64,000 nucleotides of DNA, taken from NCBI GenBank assembly GCA_963824595.1, contig CAWGPY010000004.1, forward strand, positions 186,001-250,000, read 5' to 3'. The notes under the pieces were generated by a model, which saw only the letters and a program-made list of their open reading frames with translations, did not search any database and was not told the DNA's origin. The translations under genes were made by a program, and so were the position numbers. The first letter of the stretch is position 1, and every line of letters starts with the position of its first letter. The stretch is from Cybelea sp963824595 (GTDB lineage Bacteria > Vulcanimicrobiota > Vulcanimicrobiia > Vulcanimicrobiales > Vulcanimicrobiaceae). This document shows positions 16,599 to 25,493 of this stretch, piece after piece.

Positions 16599-17384
16599 AT
16601 GAAAACGGTTTCCGAGCGAGCGCAGATCGCGCAGGATCGCGACGGCGGCATCGCGATCGTCACCATGAACCGGGCCGAGAAACGCAACGCGCTCTCCCTG
16701 GCGATGATGCGCGAGCTCGACGCAGCGTTCGAGGAGCTGGGCGCGCAGCGCGACGTGCGGGCCGTGATCCTGCGCGGCGAGGGCCCCGCGTTCTGCGCCG
16801 GCCACGACCTGCGCGAGCTGGTGGGGCGCGACGCCGGCGCGTATCGCACGATATTCGACGCGTGCGTGGACCTCATGGCGCGGATCGCCGCGATCCCGCA
16901 GCCCGTGATCGCGGAGGTGGCGCGGGTCGCGACCGCGGCGGGCTGTCAGCTCGTCGCCGCCTGCGATCTCGCCGTCGCCTCGACCGAGGCGACGTTCGCC
17001 ACGCCGGGCGTCCGCATCGGGCTCTTCTGCAGCACGCCGATGGTCGCGCTGTCGCGCGCGATCGGCCGCAAGCGGTCGCTGGAGATGCTGCTGACCGGCG
17101 CGCCCATCGACGCGGCGACGGCACTGGCATGGGGCCTGGTCAATCGCGTCGTCGCGCCCGAGGAGCTGCACGCGCAGACGCTGGGACTGGCGCGCGACAT
17201 CGCGTCGGCGAGCCGCGGCATCGTGGGGCTCGGAAAGGCCGCGTTCTACAAGCAGATCGATCTCGACACCGCATCGGCGTACGACTATGCGAAGGGCGTC
17301 ATGACAAAAAACGCGCAGGAGGACGACGCGCGCGAAGGCATCGCCGCGTTCCTCGAACGGCGCCCGCCGAAGTGGCACGAGTAA
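16599..17384 (+). CDS. Crotonase-superfamily protein, ECHDC3-like
   Basis: A 261-residue enoyl-CoA hydratase/isomerase-family protein. The oxyanion-hole segments are visible (CAGHDLREL and VARVATAAGCQLVAACDLA). In true crotonases two glutamates add water across the double bond; here the first site reads GCQL (Gln for Glu) and the second falls in TPGVRIGLF with no Glu. This, with GLFCSTPMVALSRAIGRK, matches the ECHDC3 subgroup, so hydratase activity is doubtful; another acyl-CoA reaction such as isomerisation or thioester hydrolysis is possible. ATG 16599 gives the usual family length. No beta-oxidation genes are adjacent. Confidence 0.85.
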   Translation: MKTVSERAQIAQDRDGGIAIVTMNRAEKRNALSLAMMRELDAAFEELGAQRDVRAVILRGEGPAFCAGHDLRELVGRDAGAYRTIFDACVDLMARIAAIPQPVIAEVARVATAAGCQLVAACDLAVASTEATFATPGVRIGLFCSTPMVALSRAIGRKRSLEMLLTGAPIDAATALAWGLVNRVVAPEELHAQTLGLARDIASASRGIVGLGKAAFYKQIDLDTASAYDYAKGVMTKNAQEDDAREGIAAFLERRPPKWHE

Positions 17385-17635
17385 CGGCCCGGATTGCGTG
17401 GCTCGGGGTACTTCCCTTGCCCAGCATAATTTGCTACCGTTGAAGCCCGGCCTGCGCGGCTCGAACCGTGGGCAACGAGCGAACGCGCCAACCGTAACAC
17501 CGTCGCCCACACCCGGTATGTGCGACCCGACAAAAAGGGACTCGCGCATACGCGACGGCAGGGGGGCTCGCCTATGGCGAGCCCTTCTGTGATGCGCCGG
17601 CAGAGAAACCACGGCATCGGTCGAATGAGTCGCGC
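17385..17635 (+). other. Intergenic region with inverted repeats
   Basis: No coding gene supported over 251 nt. A perfect 9-bp hairpin GGGCTCGCC-TAT-GGCGAGCCC lies at 17564-17584, followed by TTCTGT. A 5-bp hairpin TCGCG-CATA-CGCGA lies just upstream at 17541-17554, and GTGGGC/GCCCAC pair across 17468-17510. The first could end crotonase transcription, though the T-tract is poor. A structured RNA is possible, but no cloverleaf or known family was recognised. Confidence 0.4.
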
Positions 17636-19648
17636 TTGACGCTCTCTACCTCGCGGACGCGGTATGCCGCAATCGTCTTGATCGTTGCCCTCGCCGCGTC
17701 GCTGGCCGTCGCCGTCTTTCGCGTGCACACCGAACGGACCACCCGCCGGGTCGAGCTTGCGATGGATTACACGGACTTCGACGCACTCGCGCGCTCGTAC
17801 GACTACAATCCCGCAGCCTTCCTCATCGCGCTGCGGCGCGCCGGCCTGACGTCGCTCGCGCTGACCGAGGAGCTGGGCGCGAACGTCGGCGACAACGGCA
17901 AGGCTTATGCGACGACCGGCGCCGGCCTCGTGAACGCGACGCGGCTCGCCCCGATCCGCGACCCGATGCTCGCGGAGCTCGTTCGGACGCGTCGCATACG
18001 CGACGGCGCCGTCTATCTGATCGTGTCCGATCCGGCCGCCTACCATCGCTACGTGGCGCAGCTGGCCCTGCACTTCGAGCCCAAGAGCGTTCGCATCTTG
18101 CGTCCCACGCGGCCGTGGTTGATCGAAGTGCGCACGCAGATCGACTACTTCAACGCGATGGCGCTGGGAATTCCCACCGACGAGATCCAGCTCGCCCGCC
18201 GCCTCTCACTCCTGGTCGTGCCGCGCTTCCAAAACGACGAGCGGATGGCGGGCCCGCAGATCGGCGCGCTCTTCGACGACGTCCTTCGCTACGACCCGCG
18301 GGTCTCGACCATCATCTTCTTCGGGCTCAGCAATCAGGTTCTCGGCTATCCCGACCGGTTGCAGGACACCGCCGACGCGTTCGCCCGGCATCGCTTCAAT
18401 TTCGGTTCCATCGAGACGTACGACCAGAGCACGGTGCAGAAGGGAAGCGAGACGCTGGCGCGCCTCATTCCCGGCCGCACGGTGCGCGTGCAGGCGATCG
18501 CGAAGACCGAGCTCGACAAGCTGAAGCTCGACGAAGTGGTCGAGCGTTACGTCCTCGGCGTCCGCGAGCGTAACGTCCGCGTCGTGTACCTGCGGCCGTG
18601 GACGCATCGCGACGGCGACCTCTCCATCGAGGCGACCAACGTCGAGATGGTCAAGCAGATCGCCGACGAGCTTCGCGCCGCCGGCTACCGTCTGGGCCGG
18701 GCGACGCCGATTCCGCCGTATCGGGGCAACAATCGCGCGCTCGTCGGGCTCGCGGCGCTCGCCGTGCCGTCGGTCTTCGTGCTGCTGCTCGACGCATTCG
18801 GCTGGTACCGGCGCCGTTTCGCCGCGGCCGCATACCTTCTCACGGTCGCGCTCTATGCTGCGGGGCTGCTCTCGCATCACGACCTCTTCGCCCGGTCGGT
18901 CATCGCGCTGGCCGGCGCGCTGCTCTTCGCGACGGCGGCGCTGCTCGTGCTGATCCCGGCCTGGAACGAGCGCCCCGCTGCCGCGACGGGAACGCAGCTC
19001 CTGCGCAGCCTCGGCTGGACGCTGGCCGCGACCGGCGTCGCGCTGCTGGGTGCGCTGGTCGTCGTCGGCGTGCTGAGCTCGCCGCTCACGATGGAGGAGA
19101 TCGAGCGGTTTCGCGGCGTTCGATTGGTGCTCGCGCTGCCGCCGCTCATCGCGCTCTGCCTCTACCTCTTCGACGCGCGCTTCGGTTCGGGAACGCGCCG
19201 CTCGCGCGACGTGTTCCTCTCGCCGGTGCTCGCCTATCAGCTGCTGGCCGGTCTGGCGATCGTCGCGCTCGGCGCGCTGATGATCGCGCGCAGCGGCAAC
19301 GACAGCGACATCTCGCCGTCGCCGCTCGAGCTGAGCCTGCGCCACGCGCTGACGCACGTGCTGAGCGTGCGCCCGCGCTTCAAGGAGTTCTTGATCGGCT
19401 TTCCGTGCATGATGATCGTGCCCGCGCTGCTCCCGCTCCACCGGCGCGCGGTCGGGTGGCTGCTGGCGCTGGGCATCGGCGTGGGCGTCGGCGACGTGAT
19501 CGACACGTTCTCGCACCTGCACACGCCGATCGAGGTCTCGCTCCTGCGCATCGTCAACGGCCTGGTCGTCGGAGCGCTCGTCGGCGCGTTGGTCATTTGG
19601 ATCTACCGCCGTTGGATATATCGCCGCGCCGCGTCCGCGCAGGAATAG
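17636..19648 (+). CDS. DUF5693 family membrane protein
   Basis: A 670-residue membrane protein of the DUF5693 family. One N-terminal transmembrane segment (about 9-27), an extracytoplasmic domain of about 330 residues, then a C-terminal half with roughly eight to ten membrane helices. In Firmicutes and relatives this family commonly sits directly before csaB, as here (1 nt gap), so a role in surface-polymer synthesis or export is likely; the biochemical activity is unknown. The TTG start is the only one that keeps the first membrane helix; no strong ribosome site is visible. Confidence 0.85.
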   Translation: MTLSTSRTRYAAIVLIVALAASLAVAVFRVHTERTTRRVELAMDYTDFDALARSYDYNPAAFLIALRRAGLTSLALTEELGANVGDNGKAYATTGAGLVNATRLAPIRDPMLAELVRTRRIRDGAVYLIVSDPAAYHRYVAQLALHFEPKSVRILRPTRPWLIEVRTQIDYFNAMALGIPTDEIQLARRLSLLVVPRFQNDERMAGPQIGALFDDVLRYDPRVSTIIFFGLSNQVLGYPDRLQDTADAFARHRFNFGSIETYDQSTVQKGSETLARLIPGRTVRVQAIAKTELDKLKLDEVVERYVLGVRERNVRVVYLRPWTHRDGDLSIEATNVEMVKQIADELRAAGYRLGRATPIPPYRGNNRALVGLAALAVPSVFVLLLDAFGWYRRRFAAAAYLLTVALYAAGLLSHHDLFARSVIALAGALLFATAALLVLIPAWNERPAAATGTQLLRSLGWTLAATGVALLGALVVVGVLSSPLTMEEIERFRGVRLVLALPPLIALCLYLFDARFGSGTRRSRDVFLSPVLAYQLLAGLAIVALGALMIARSGNDSDISPSPLELSLRHALTHVLSVRPRFKEFLIGFPCMMIVPALLPLHRRAVGWLLALGIGVGVGDVIDTFSHLHTPIEVSLLRIVNGLVVGALVGALVIWIYRRWIYRRAASAQE

Positions 19649-19649
19649 C

Positions 19650-20750
19650 GTGCGCGTGTTGCTGTCGGGCTACTACGGCTTCGGAAATCTCGGCGACGAG
19701 GCGCTCCTCGCGGTGATCGTGGATCGCACGCGCCGGCGCTTTCCGTCGGCGCGGTTCGAGGTGCTGTCGGCCACGCCGCAGACGACCGCGGCGCGCTTCG
19801 GCGTCGAAGCCGTGTCGCGCTGGGACTGGCGCGCGGTCCGAGCGGCCATCGCGCGGGCCGACGTCGTGCTCTCGGGCGGCGGGGGGCTGCTGCAGAACGC
19901 CACGAGCCTGCGCAGCCTGCTCTACTACGCGGGCATCCTGCGCGAGGCCATCCGCACGCATCGCAAGACGATGGTGTTCGCCCAGTCGGTGGGGCCGCTC
20001 GACTTCTGGGGACGGCTCGTCGTCGCGCAGTTCTGCAAGGGACTGGATCGCGCGACGGTCCGCGACGAACGATCGCGCCGGCTGCTGCAACGGTTGGTTC
20101 CGCGAACCGCCGTGGAGCAGACGGCCGACCCGGTGTTTCTCTACGACCTTCCGTCCGAGCGCGCCGACCTCTCCGAAGAGGGGCTCGGACCCGAGAGCGG
20201 ACCCTACGCCGTGATCAGCATGCGAAAGAGTCCCGCGGCGCGCGAGTGGGCGGCGATCGCCGCGCGCGCGGTGGACTCGCTCGCACGGCGCCACGGCATT
20301 CGCGCCGCGTTTCTGCCGCTGGGAGGCGCGTCCGACGCGGCCGTCTCGACCGACGTCATTCGCGCGTGCGAGTCGAACCCGGTGTTGCTGCCCGAGTGCA
20401 CGCTGGAGAAGGCCGCGGCGATTCTGTGCGGCGCTCGCGTCGTCGTGGGGATGCGGCTGCATTCGCTGATCCTGGCGGCGCGCTACGGCGTTCCGTTCCT
20501 CGCGCTCGCCTACGATCCGAAGGTGAGCGCGCTCTGCGAGGACCTCACGTACCCGCTCTCTCCGCTCTGGAGCGGCGAGGGCCGGCCGCCCGCCGACGGC
20601 GAGGTGGACGCCGCGATCGATCGCCTCGTTCGGGAACGCGACGCGCTATCGGCCGGTCTGCTCGGCCGGCGCGATGCCGTACGCGCGGCCGCCGAACGGA
20701 ACTTCGAGGCGCTCGGGGAGCTCGTGAGCGAAAGCGGACGCCCGTCGTGA
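19650..20750 (+). CDS. csaB: Polysaccharide pyruvyl transferase CsaB
   Basis: A 366-residue polysaccharide pyruvyltransferase (PF04230). Motifs are GYYGFGNLGDEALL at residues 7-20, LSGGGGLLQ near 75, FAQSVGPL and a C-terminal GMRLHSLILAARYGVPF. CsaB transfers pyruvate from PEP as a ketal onto secondary cell-wall polysaccharide, creating the ligand for SLH-domain proteins. Starting from GTG, it lies between DUF5693 (1 nt gap) and ileS (4-nt GTGA overlap). In an organism that also encodes an LptD-like protein, it suggests SLH-type anchoring of the S-layer or outer membrane to the wall (inference). Confidence 0.9.
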   Translation: MRVLLSGYYGFGNLGDEALLAVIVDRTRRRFPSARFEVLSATPQTTAARFGVEAVSRWDWRAVRAAIARADVVLSGGGGLLQNATSLRSLLYYAGILREAIRTHRKTMVFAQSVGPLDFWGRLVVAQFCKGLDRATVRDERSRRLLQRLVPRTAVEQTADPVFLYDLPSERADLSEEGLGPESGPYAVISMRKSPAAREWAAIAARAVDSLARRHGIRAAFLPLGGASDAAVSTDVIRACESNPVLLPECTLEKAAAILCGARVVVGMRLHSLILAARYGVPFLALAYDPKVSALCEDLTYPLSPLWSGEGRPPADGEVDAAIDRLVRERDALSAGLLGRRDAVRAAAERNFEALGELVSESGRPS

Positions 20751-23518
20751 ACTATCGCGAAACGCTCAACCTGCCGAAGACCGCCTTCCCCATGAAAGCG
20801 GAGCTGAGCAAGCGCGAACCGCTGCGCGTCGAGTGGTGGAAAGAGCGGCGCACGTACGAGCGCCGCCTCGAGCGCAATGCTCCCAACGGACCGTGGATAT
20901 TCCACGACGGGCCGCCGTACGCCAACGGCGACCTGCACATGGGGCACTTCCTCAACATGGTGCTCAAGGACGTGTTCGTGAAGATCGCGCTGCTCGACGG
21001 CAAGTACTCGAAGTTCGTGCCGGGCTGGGACATGCACGGCTTACCGATCGAGTACGAAACGCTGAAGTTTCTGGGGATCACGGACTTCCACGCCATCGAT
21101 CCGCTCGAACTGCGAGCGCGCTGCCGGGAACGCGCGATCTTCTGGCTCGACCGTCAGCGCGACCAGCGCGTTCGGATGGGGGCGTTCGGCCTCTTCGACC
21201 GGCCGTACCGGACCATCGATCCGTCGTTCGAGGCGACGATCGTCAACGCGCTCGCCGACCTGGCCGACAAGCAGCAGATCTACAAGGGCCTGCGCTCCAC
21301 GCTGTGGTGCGTTCACGACGAGACCGCGCTCGCGGAGGCGGAGATCGAATACGAGACCCGAACCTCGCCGTCGATCTACGTGCGTTTCGCGGCGGGCGCC
21401 GCCCAACGCGTTCGGCTGCTCGAGGCGTTCGGCGCCGCGGGCTTTACCGGCCAGGTTTCGTTTCTGATCTGGACGACGACGCCATGGACGCTGCCGGCCA
21501 ACGCGGCGATCGCGCTGCGCGCCGACGCGGAGTACGGCCTCTATCGCGTCGGCGACGAGGCGGTGATCGTGGCGGCGGCGCTCGCGGAGCGCGTGCTCGG
21601 CGATCGCCACGCCGGTGCCGAACTGCTGGGCCGCGCGCGCGGCGATCAGCTCGACGACCTCGCCGTGCGCCATCCGTTCGCACCGCGCGACTCGGCGATC
21701 GTTCTGGCCGACTACGTGGACCTGCAGACCGGGACGGGCGCCGTGCACACGGCGCCGGGTCACGGCGCCGACGACTTCGAGACCGGCATGAAGTACGGCT
21801 TGCCGGTGCTCAACCCGGTCGACGCCGCGGGCCGGTTCACGGCCGAAGCGGGCCCGTATGCCGGGCTGCAGATTTTCGACGCGAACGCGAAGATCGTCGA
21901 GGATCTGCGCGCCTCCGGCGCGCTCTGGAGCGCGGGCGAGTACGAACACTCCTATCCGCACTGCTGGCGCTGTCACAATCCCGTGATCTTCCGCGCGACC
22001 GCGCAGTGGTTTCTCGCGATGGATCAAAACGTGCTGCGCCAGCGCACGATCGACGCGACCGACGCGGTGGACTACGTTCCCGAGTGGGGACGCGAGCGCC
22101 AGCGCGGGATGATCGAGACGCATCCCGAGTGGTGCCTCTCCCGGCAGCGCACGTGGGGCACGCCCATTCCGTCGGTGACCTGTGTCTCGTGCGGCGAGGC
22201 GGTGCTCGACGCGCGAGTGGCGCGGCTCGCCGCGAAGCGGTTCGCGCAGACTGGCGCCGACGCGTGGTGGAGCGACCCGGTCGAGACCTATCTGCCCGCC
22301 GGATTCGCGTGTCCGTCGTGCGGCGGCACGCGGTTCGAGAAGGAGAAAAACATCGTCGACATCTGGTTCGAGTCCGGCGTGACGCATCTCGCCGTGCTCG
22401 GACGCGATGGGATGCCGTGGCCGTCGGACCTCGTGCTCGAGGGCGGCGATCAGTTCCGCGGCTGGTTCCGCAGCTCGCTGATCACCGCCGTGGCAATCAA
22501 GGGCCGCGCGCCCTATCGCCGCGTGATGAAGAACGGATGGGTGAACGACGAGGAAGGCCGCCCGATGTCGAAGTCGCGCGGCACCGGCATCAACGCGGCC
22601 GAGGCGATGGAGCAGTGGGGCGCCGACGTGCTGCGGCTCTGGGCGGCGTCGGTCGAGCCGATCGACGACGTGCGCTTCGGTCCCAACGTCGTCGAACAAG
22701 TGGGCCGCGTCTACCGCAACCTGCGCAACCGCATGCGCTTCATGCTATCGAATCTCGACGACTTGCGCGCGTCCGACGTCGTCGCACGCGACGCGCTGGC
22801 ACCGATCGACCGTCTGGCGTGCGCCGTTGCCGACACATTCGTCGCCGGCGTAAAGTCCGCGTACGATCGCTGCCAGATCCACGATGCGTACCTGCGGATC
22901 GTCGAGTTCGAGAGCGCGATGTCGGGCCTCTACTTCGACGCGCTCAAGGATCCGCTCTACTCGCGCGCGGCCGGCGACGCGCGGCGCCGCAGCGCGCAAT
23001 CGGCGCTGCTCTACGTGCTGACGCGCTTCGTCACCGCGCTCGCGCCCGTGCTCTCGTTCACCACCGAGGAGGCCTGGCAGGCGCTCCCGGCCGACCTGCG
23101 CGGCGACGCGGAGAGCGTGTTCGACACGTCGTTCGACGTCGCGCGCCATCGCGGCGCCTCGGAGGGCGAGCTGAAGGTGTGGCAGCAGCTGCGCGCGCTG
23201 CGCGCGCGGGTGGCCGCTGCCGCCGAGCCGCGCGACTTCGAAGCGAAGCTGCGGCTCGTCGTCACGCCGGACGCCTACAAGCGGCTCGCGCCGCTGGGCG
23301 ACAACCTGCGCGAAGCGCTGGTCGTCTCGCAGCTGTCGCTGGAGCAGAACGAGCGCGCGAACTCCGATGCGGACGACGGCGTGCTCGTCTTCGAGCTCTC
23401 GCCGGCCGACGGCGAGAAGTGCGTCCGCTGCTGGAAGCACCGGCAGCTCGGCGTGGATCCCGCGCATCCGTCGATCTGCGCGGAGTGCGCCGACGTCGTG
23501 CGGACGTTCGAGCGTTAG
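20747..23518 (+). CDS. ileS: Isoleucyl-tRNA synthetase
   Basis: A 923-residue class I synthetase charging tRNA-Ile. HIGH box HMGH at 64-67 within PYANGDLHMGH; KMSKS box PMSKS at 606-610; editing (CP1) domain with WTTTPWTLPAN; C-terminal zinc site Cys892, Cys895, Cys911, Cys914. An internal zinc-ribbon-like insert (VTCVSCGEAV then CPSCGG) lies before the KMSKS box. The GTG start overlaps the csaB stop, so there is no leader and no T-box riboswitch. Stops of ileS and tgt overlap tail-to-tail by 4 nt. Confidence 0.96.
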   Translation: MNYRETLNLPKTAFPMKAELSKREPLRVEWWKERRTYERRLERNAPNGPWIFHDGPPYANGDLHMGHFLNMVLKDVFVKIALLDGKYSKFVPGWDMHGLPIEYETLKFLGITDFHAIDPLELRARCRERAIFWLDRQRDQRVRMGAFGLFDRPYRTIDPSFEATIVNALADLADKQQIYKGLRSTLWCVHDETALAEAEIEYETRTSPSIYVRFAAGAAQRVRLLEAFGAAGFTGQVSFLIWTTTPWTLPANAAIALRADAEYGLYRVGDEAVIVAAALAERVLGDRHAGAELLGRARGDQLDDLAVRHPFAPRDSAIVLADYVDLQTGTGAVHTAPGHGADDFETGMKYGLPVLNPVDAAGRFTAEAGPYAGLQIFDANAKIVEDLRASGALWSAGEYEHSYPHCWRCHNPVIFRATAQWFLAMDQNVLRQRTIDATDAVDYVPEWGRERQRGMIETHPEWCLSRQRTWGTPIPSVTCVSCGEAVLDARVARLAAKRFAQTGADAWWSDPVETYLPAGFACPSCGGTRFEKEKNIVDIWFESGVTHLAVLGRDGMPWPSDLVLEGGDQFRGWFRSSLITAVAIKGRAPYRRVMKNGWVNDEEGRPMSKSRGTGINAAEAMEQWGADVLRLWAASVEPIDDVRFGPNVVEQVGRVYRNLRNRMRFMLSNLDDLRASDVVARDALAPIDRLACAVADTFVAGVKSAYDRCQIHDAYLRIVEFESAMSGLYFDALKDPLYSRAAGDARRRSAQSALLYVLTRFVTALAPVLSFTTEEAWQALPADLRGDAESVFDTSFDVARHRGASEGELKVWQQLRALRARVAAAAEPRDFEAKLRLVVTPDAYKRLAPLGDNLREALVVSQLSLEQNERANSDADDGVLVFELSPADGEKCVRCWKHRQLGVDPAHPSICAECADVVRTFER

Positions 23519-24606
23519 GGATCGGCCGGCGAGGCGGCGGCGCGAAACGCCTGCCATTCGCCGGCCTCGATCGCGGCCCGCGCTCGCGCCATCAGCGAAT
23601 TGAGGAAGTAGACGTTGTGGTAGGAGAGCAGCCGCGGTCCGAGCATCTCCTTCGAGCGGAAGAGATGCGAAAGATAGGCGCGCGTGAAACCCGTGCACGT
23701 CGTGCAGTCGCAGTCGCGGTCGAGGGGCGACGCGTCGCGTACGAACGCGGCGTTGAAGATGTTCAGCTCGCCGGCGCCGGTCATCGCGCGCCCGTTTCGG
23801 CCGCAGCGGGTCGGATAGACGGAGTCGAACAGATCGACGCCGCAGTCGATCGTCGCGAGGAGATCGCGCGCGGTGCCGACGCCCATCAGGTAGCGCGGAC
23901 GCCGAGCAGGCAGCAACGCCGCGGTCCGGAGCGCCGTCGTCCCCATCTCCTCGCGCGTCTCACCCACCGATAATCCACCGATTGCGAAGCCCGGGAAGTT
24001 GAGCTCGACGATCTCGCGGGCGGAGCGTTCGCGCAGCGCGGGATCGAGGCCGCCTTGCACGATGCCGAAGAGGAGCGTGGCGGAGCGCGAGGGAGCGGCG
24101 GCGGAACGCCGGGCCCACGCCGTCGTCAACCGCACGGCCTCCTCGAGTCGCTCCGGGGGCGCCGGGAGCTTGACGCAGACGTCCAACGGCATCGCGACGT
24201 CGCTGCCGATCGCTTGTTGAAACGCGAGCACGTTCTCGGGCGTGAAACGGTGCTCGCTCCCGTCGAGGTGCGACGCGAACGTGACGCCGTCGTCGTCGAG
24301 ACGCCGGCGCCCCTCGAGGCTGAAGACTTGAAAGCCGCCCGAATCGGTGAGCACCGGTCCGTCCCACGCCATGAAGCGGTGCAGGCCGCCGGCCGCCTCG
24401 ATGATCTCCAAGCCCGGACGCAGCCAGAGGTGGTAGGTGTTGGAGAGCACGATCTGCGTGCGTGCCTCGCGCAGTTCCGCCGGCGTCAATCCCTTCACGC
24501 TGGCGGCGGTGCCCACGGGCATGAAGGCCGGCGTCTCGACCGTGCCGTGCGCGAGGCGCAGTCGTCCGCGCCGAGCGCTGCCGTCGCCGGCGATCAGCTC
24601 GAACAC
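23515..24606 (-). CDS. tgt: tRNA-guanine transglycosylase
   Basis: A 363-residue enzyme inserting the queuosine precursor preQ1 into position 34 of GUN-anticodon tRNAs. Motifs include GTVETPAFMPVGT, TDSGGFQVFS, GIVQGG, MGVGT, FDSVYPTRCGRNG (nucleophile Asp) and the zinc site CDCTTC with a downstream His. The frame is open 33 codons further upstream; GTG 24606 is chosen because FELIAGDG matches the family N-terminus and the longer part is Arg-rich sequence inside the neighbour. It overlaps the RluD-type gene by 13 nt and is last in a leftward operon with lspA and ccdA. Confidence 0.93.
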   Translation of the reverse strand: MFELIAGDGSARRGRLRLAHGTVETPAFMPVGTAASVKGLTPAELREARTQIVLSNTYHLWLRPGLEIIEAAGGLHRFMAWDGPVLTDSGGFQVFSLEGRRRLDDDGVTFASHLDGSEHRFTPENVLAFQQAIGSDVAMPLDVCVKLPAPPERLEEAVRLTTAWARRSAAAPSRSATLLFGIVQGGLDPALRERSAREIVELNFPGFAIGGLSVGETREEMGTTALRTAALLPARRPRYLMGVGTARDLLATIDCGVDLFDSVYPTRCGRNGRAMTGAGELNIFNAAFVRDASPLDRDCDCTTCTGFTRAYLSHLFRSKEMLGPRLLSYHNVYFLNSLMARARAAIEAGEWQAFRAAASPADP

Positions 24607-25493
24607 GCCGCCACGAGCTCGCGCGCCCGTACGTATGCCGGCGGAGGATCGGTCGTGAACTCGAGTGGAGCGCCGGTGCGGGGATGCGCGAACGCGAGCC
24701 GCCACGCGTGCAGCGCCTGCCCGGGAAGGTCGAAGCGCGCCTCCTTTCGCCCGTACACGGGATCGTTGAGGATCGGATGCCCGCTCGCCGCGAGGTGCAC
24801 GCGGATTTGGTGCGTCCGGCCCGTTTGCAGCCGGAACAGCAGCTCGGCGTGGCGTGCGTACGCCTCGCGCACCGCGTACTCCGTGATCGCGGGCTTGCCG
24901 TCGCCGGCGATTGCGAACTTCAGGCGGTTGCGCGGATCGCGGCCGATCCGTCCCTCGATGATGCCGCGCGCGTTGTGCGGGACGCCGACGACGATGCCCA
25001 CGTACTCGCGCTCGATCCGTCGGGCGCGCATCGCGTTCGCGAGCGAGCGCAAACTCTCGTCGCGCTTCGCGACCACGAGCAGGCCCGACGTGTCGCGGTC
25101 GAGCCGGTGCACGACGCCGGGCCGAAGCGCGTCGCCGGGCAGCGTGCCGGCGTGCGCGAGCAGCGCGTTGACCAGCGTGCCGCCGCGCGCGCCGGCCGCA
25201 GGGTGGGTGACCATGCCGGCGGGCTTGTCGATGACCAAGAGATCGTCGTCTTCGTAGACGATCGCGAGCTCGATCGGCTCGGGTCGGGCGACGAGCATTT
25301 CGGCCGCGCGCACGTCGAATTCGAGGACGTCGCCCTCTTCGAGCAGCCGGCTCGGCTTCGCCGCGGCGCCGTTGACGACGACCCGGCCCTCGCGGGCGGA
25401 TTGCGCCGCCAACGACCGCGACGCGCCCGACAGCGCGGCGACGACGACGTCGGTTCGCTTGCCCGATTGATCAGCGGTGACGACGTGTGACAA
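24594..25493 (-). CDS. RluA/RluD-family 23S rRNA pseudouridine synthase
   Basis: About 300 residues. An N-terminal S4 RNA-binding domain (about 15-70) is followed by an RluA-type catalytic domain with the signature HRLDRDTSGLL, whose Asp attacks the uridine, and GRTHQIRVHLA. RluD-type enzymes modify 23S rRNA helix 69; paralogues share the fold, so the exact target is not certain. TTG 25493 is used (23 nt overlap with lspA); GTG 25520 would overlap 50 nt. The gene follows lspA, a common arrangement in Gram-positive lineages. Confidence 0.88.
   Translation of the reverse strand: MSHVVTADQSGKRTDVVVAALSGASRSLAAQSAREGRVVVNGAAAKPSRLLEEGDVLEFDVRAAEMLVARPEPIELAIVYEDDDLLVIDKPAGMVTHPAAGARGGTLVNALLAHAGTLPGDALRPGVVHRLDRDTSGLLVVAKRDESLRSLANAMRARRIEREYVGIVVGVPHNARGIIEGRIGRDPRNRLKFAIAGDGKPAITEYAVREAYARHAELLFRLQTGRTHQIRVHLAASGHPILNDPVYGRKEARFDLPGQALHAWRLAFAHPRTGAPLEFTTDPPPAYVRARELVAACSS

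Noticed and set aside
17440..17530. Possible tRNA or tmRNA fragment (GGTTCGAG-like T-loop on the minus strand)
   Set aside because: No matching acceptor or anticodon stem could be built; only a 6-bp GTGGGC/GCCCAC pairing is seen.
20700..20750. T-box riboswitch before ileS
   Set aside because: ileS overlaps csaB by 4 nt, so there is no leader to hold one.
20833..23973. 1046-codon frame overlapping ileS on the same strand
   Set aside because: Arg-rich frameshift shadow; the ileS frame contains HIGH, KMSKS and zinc motifs.
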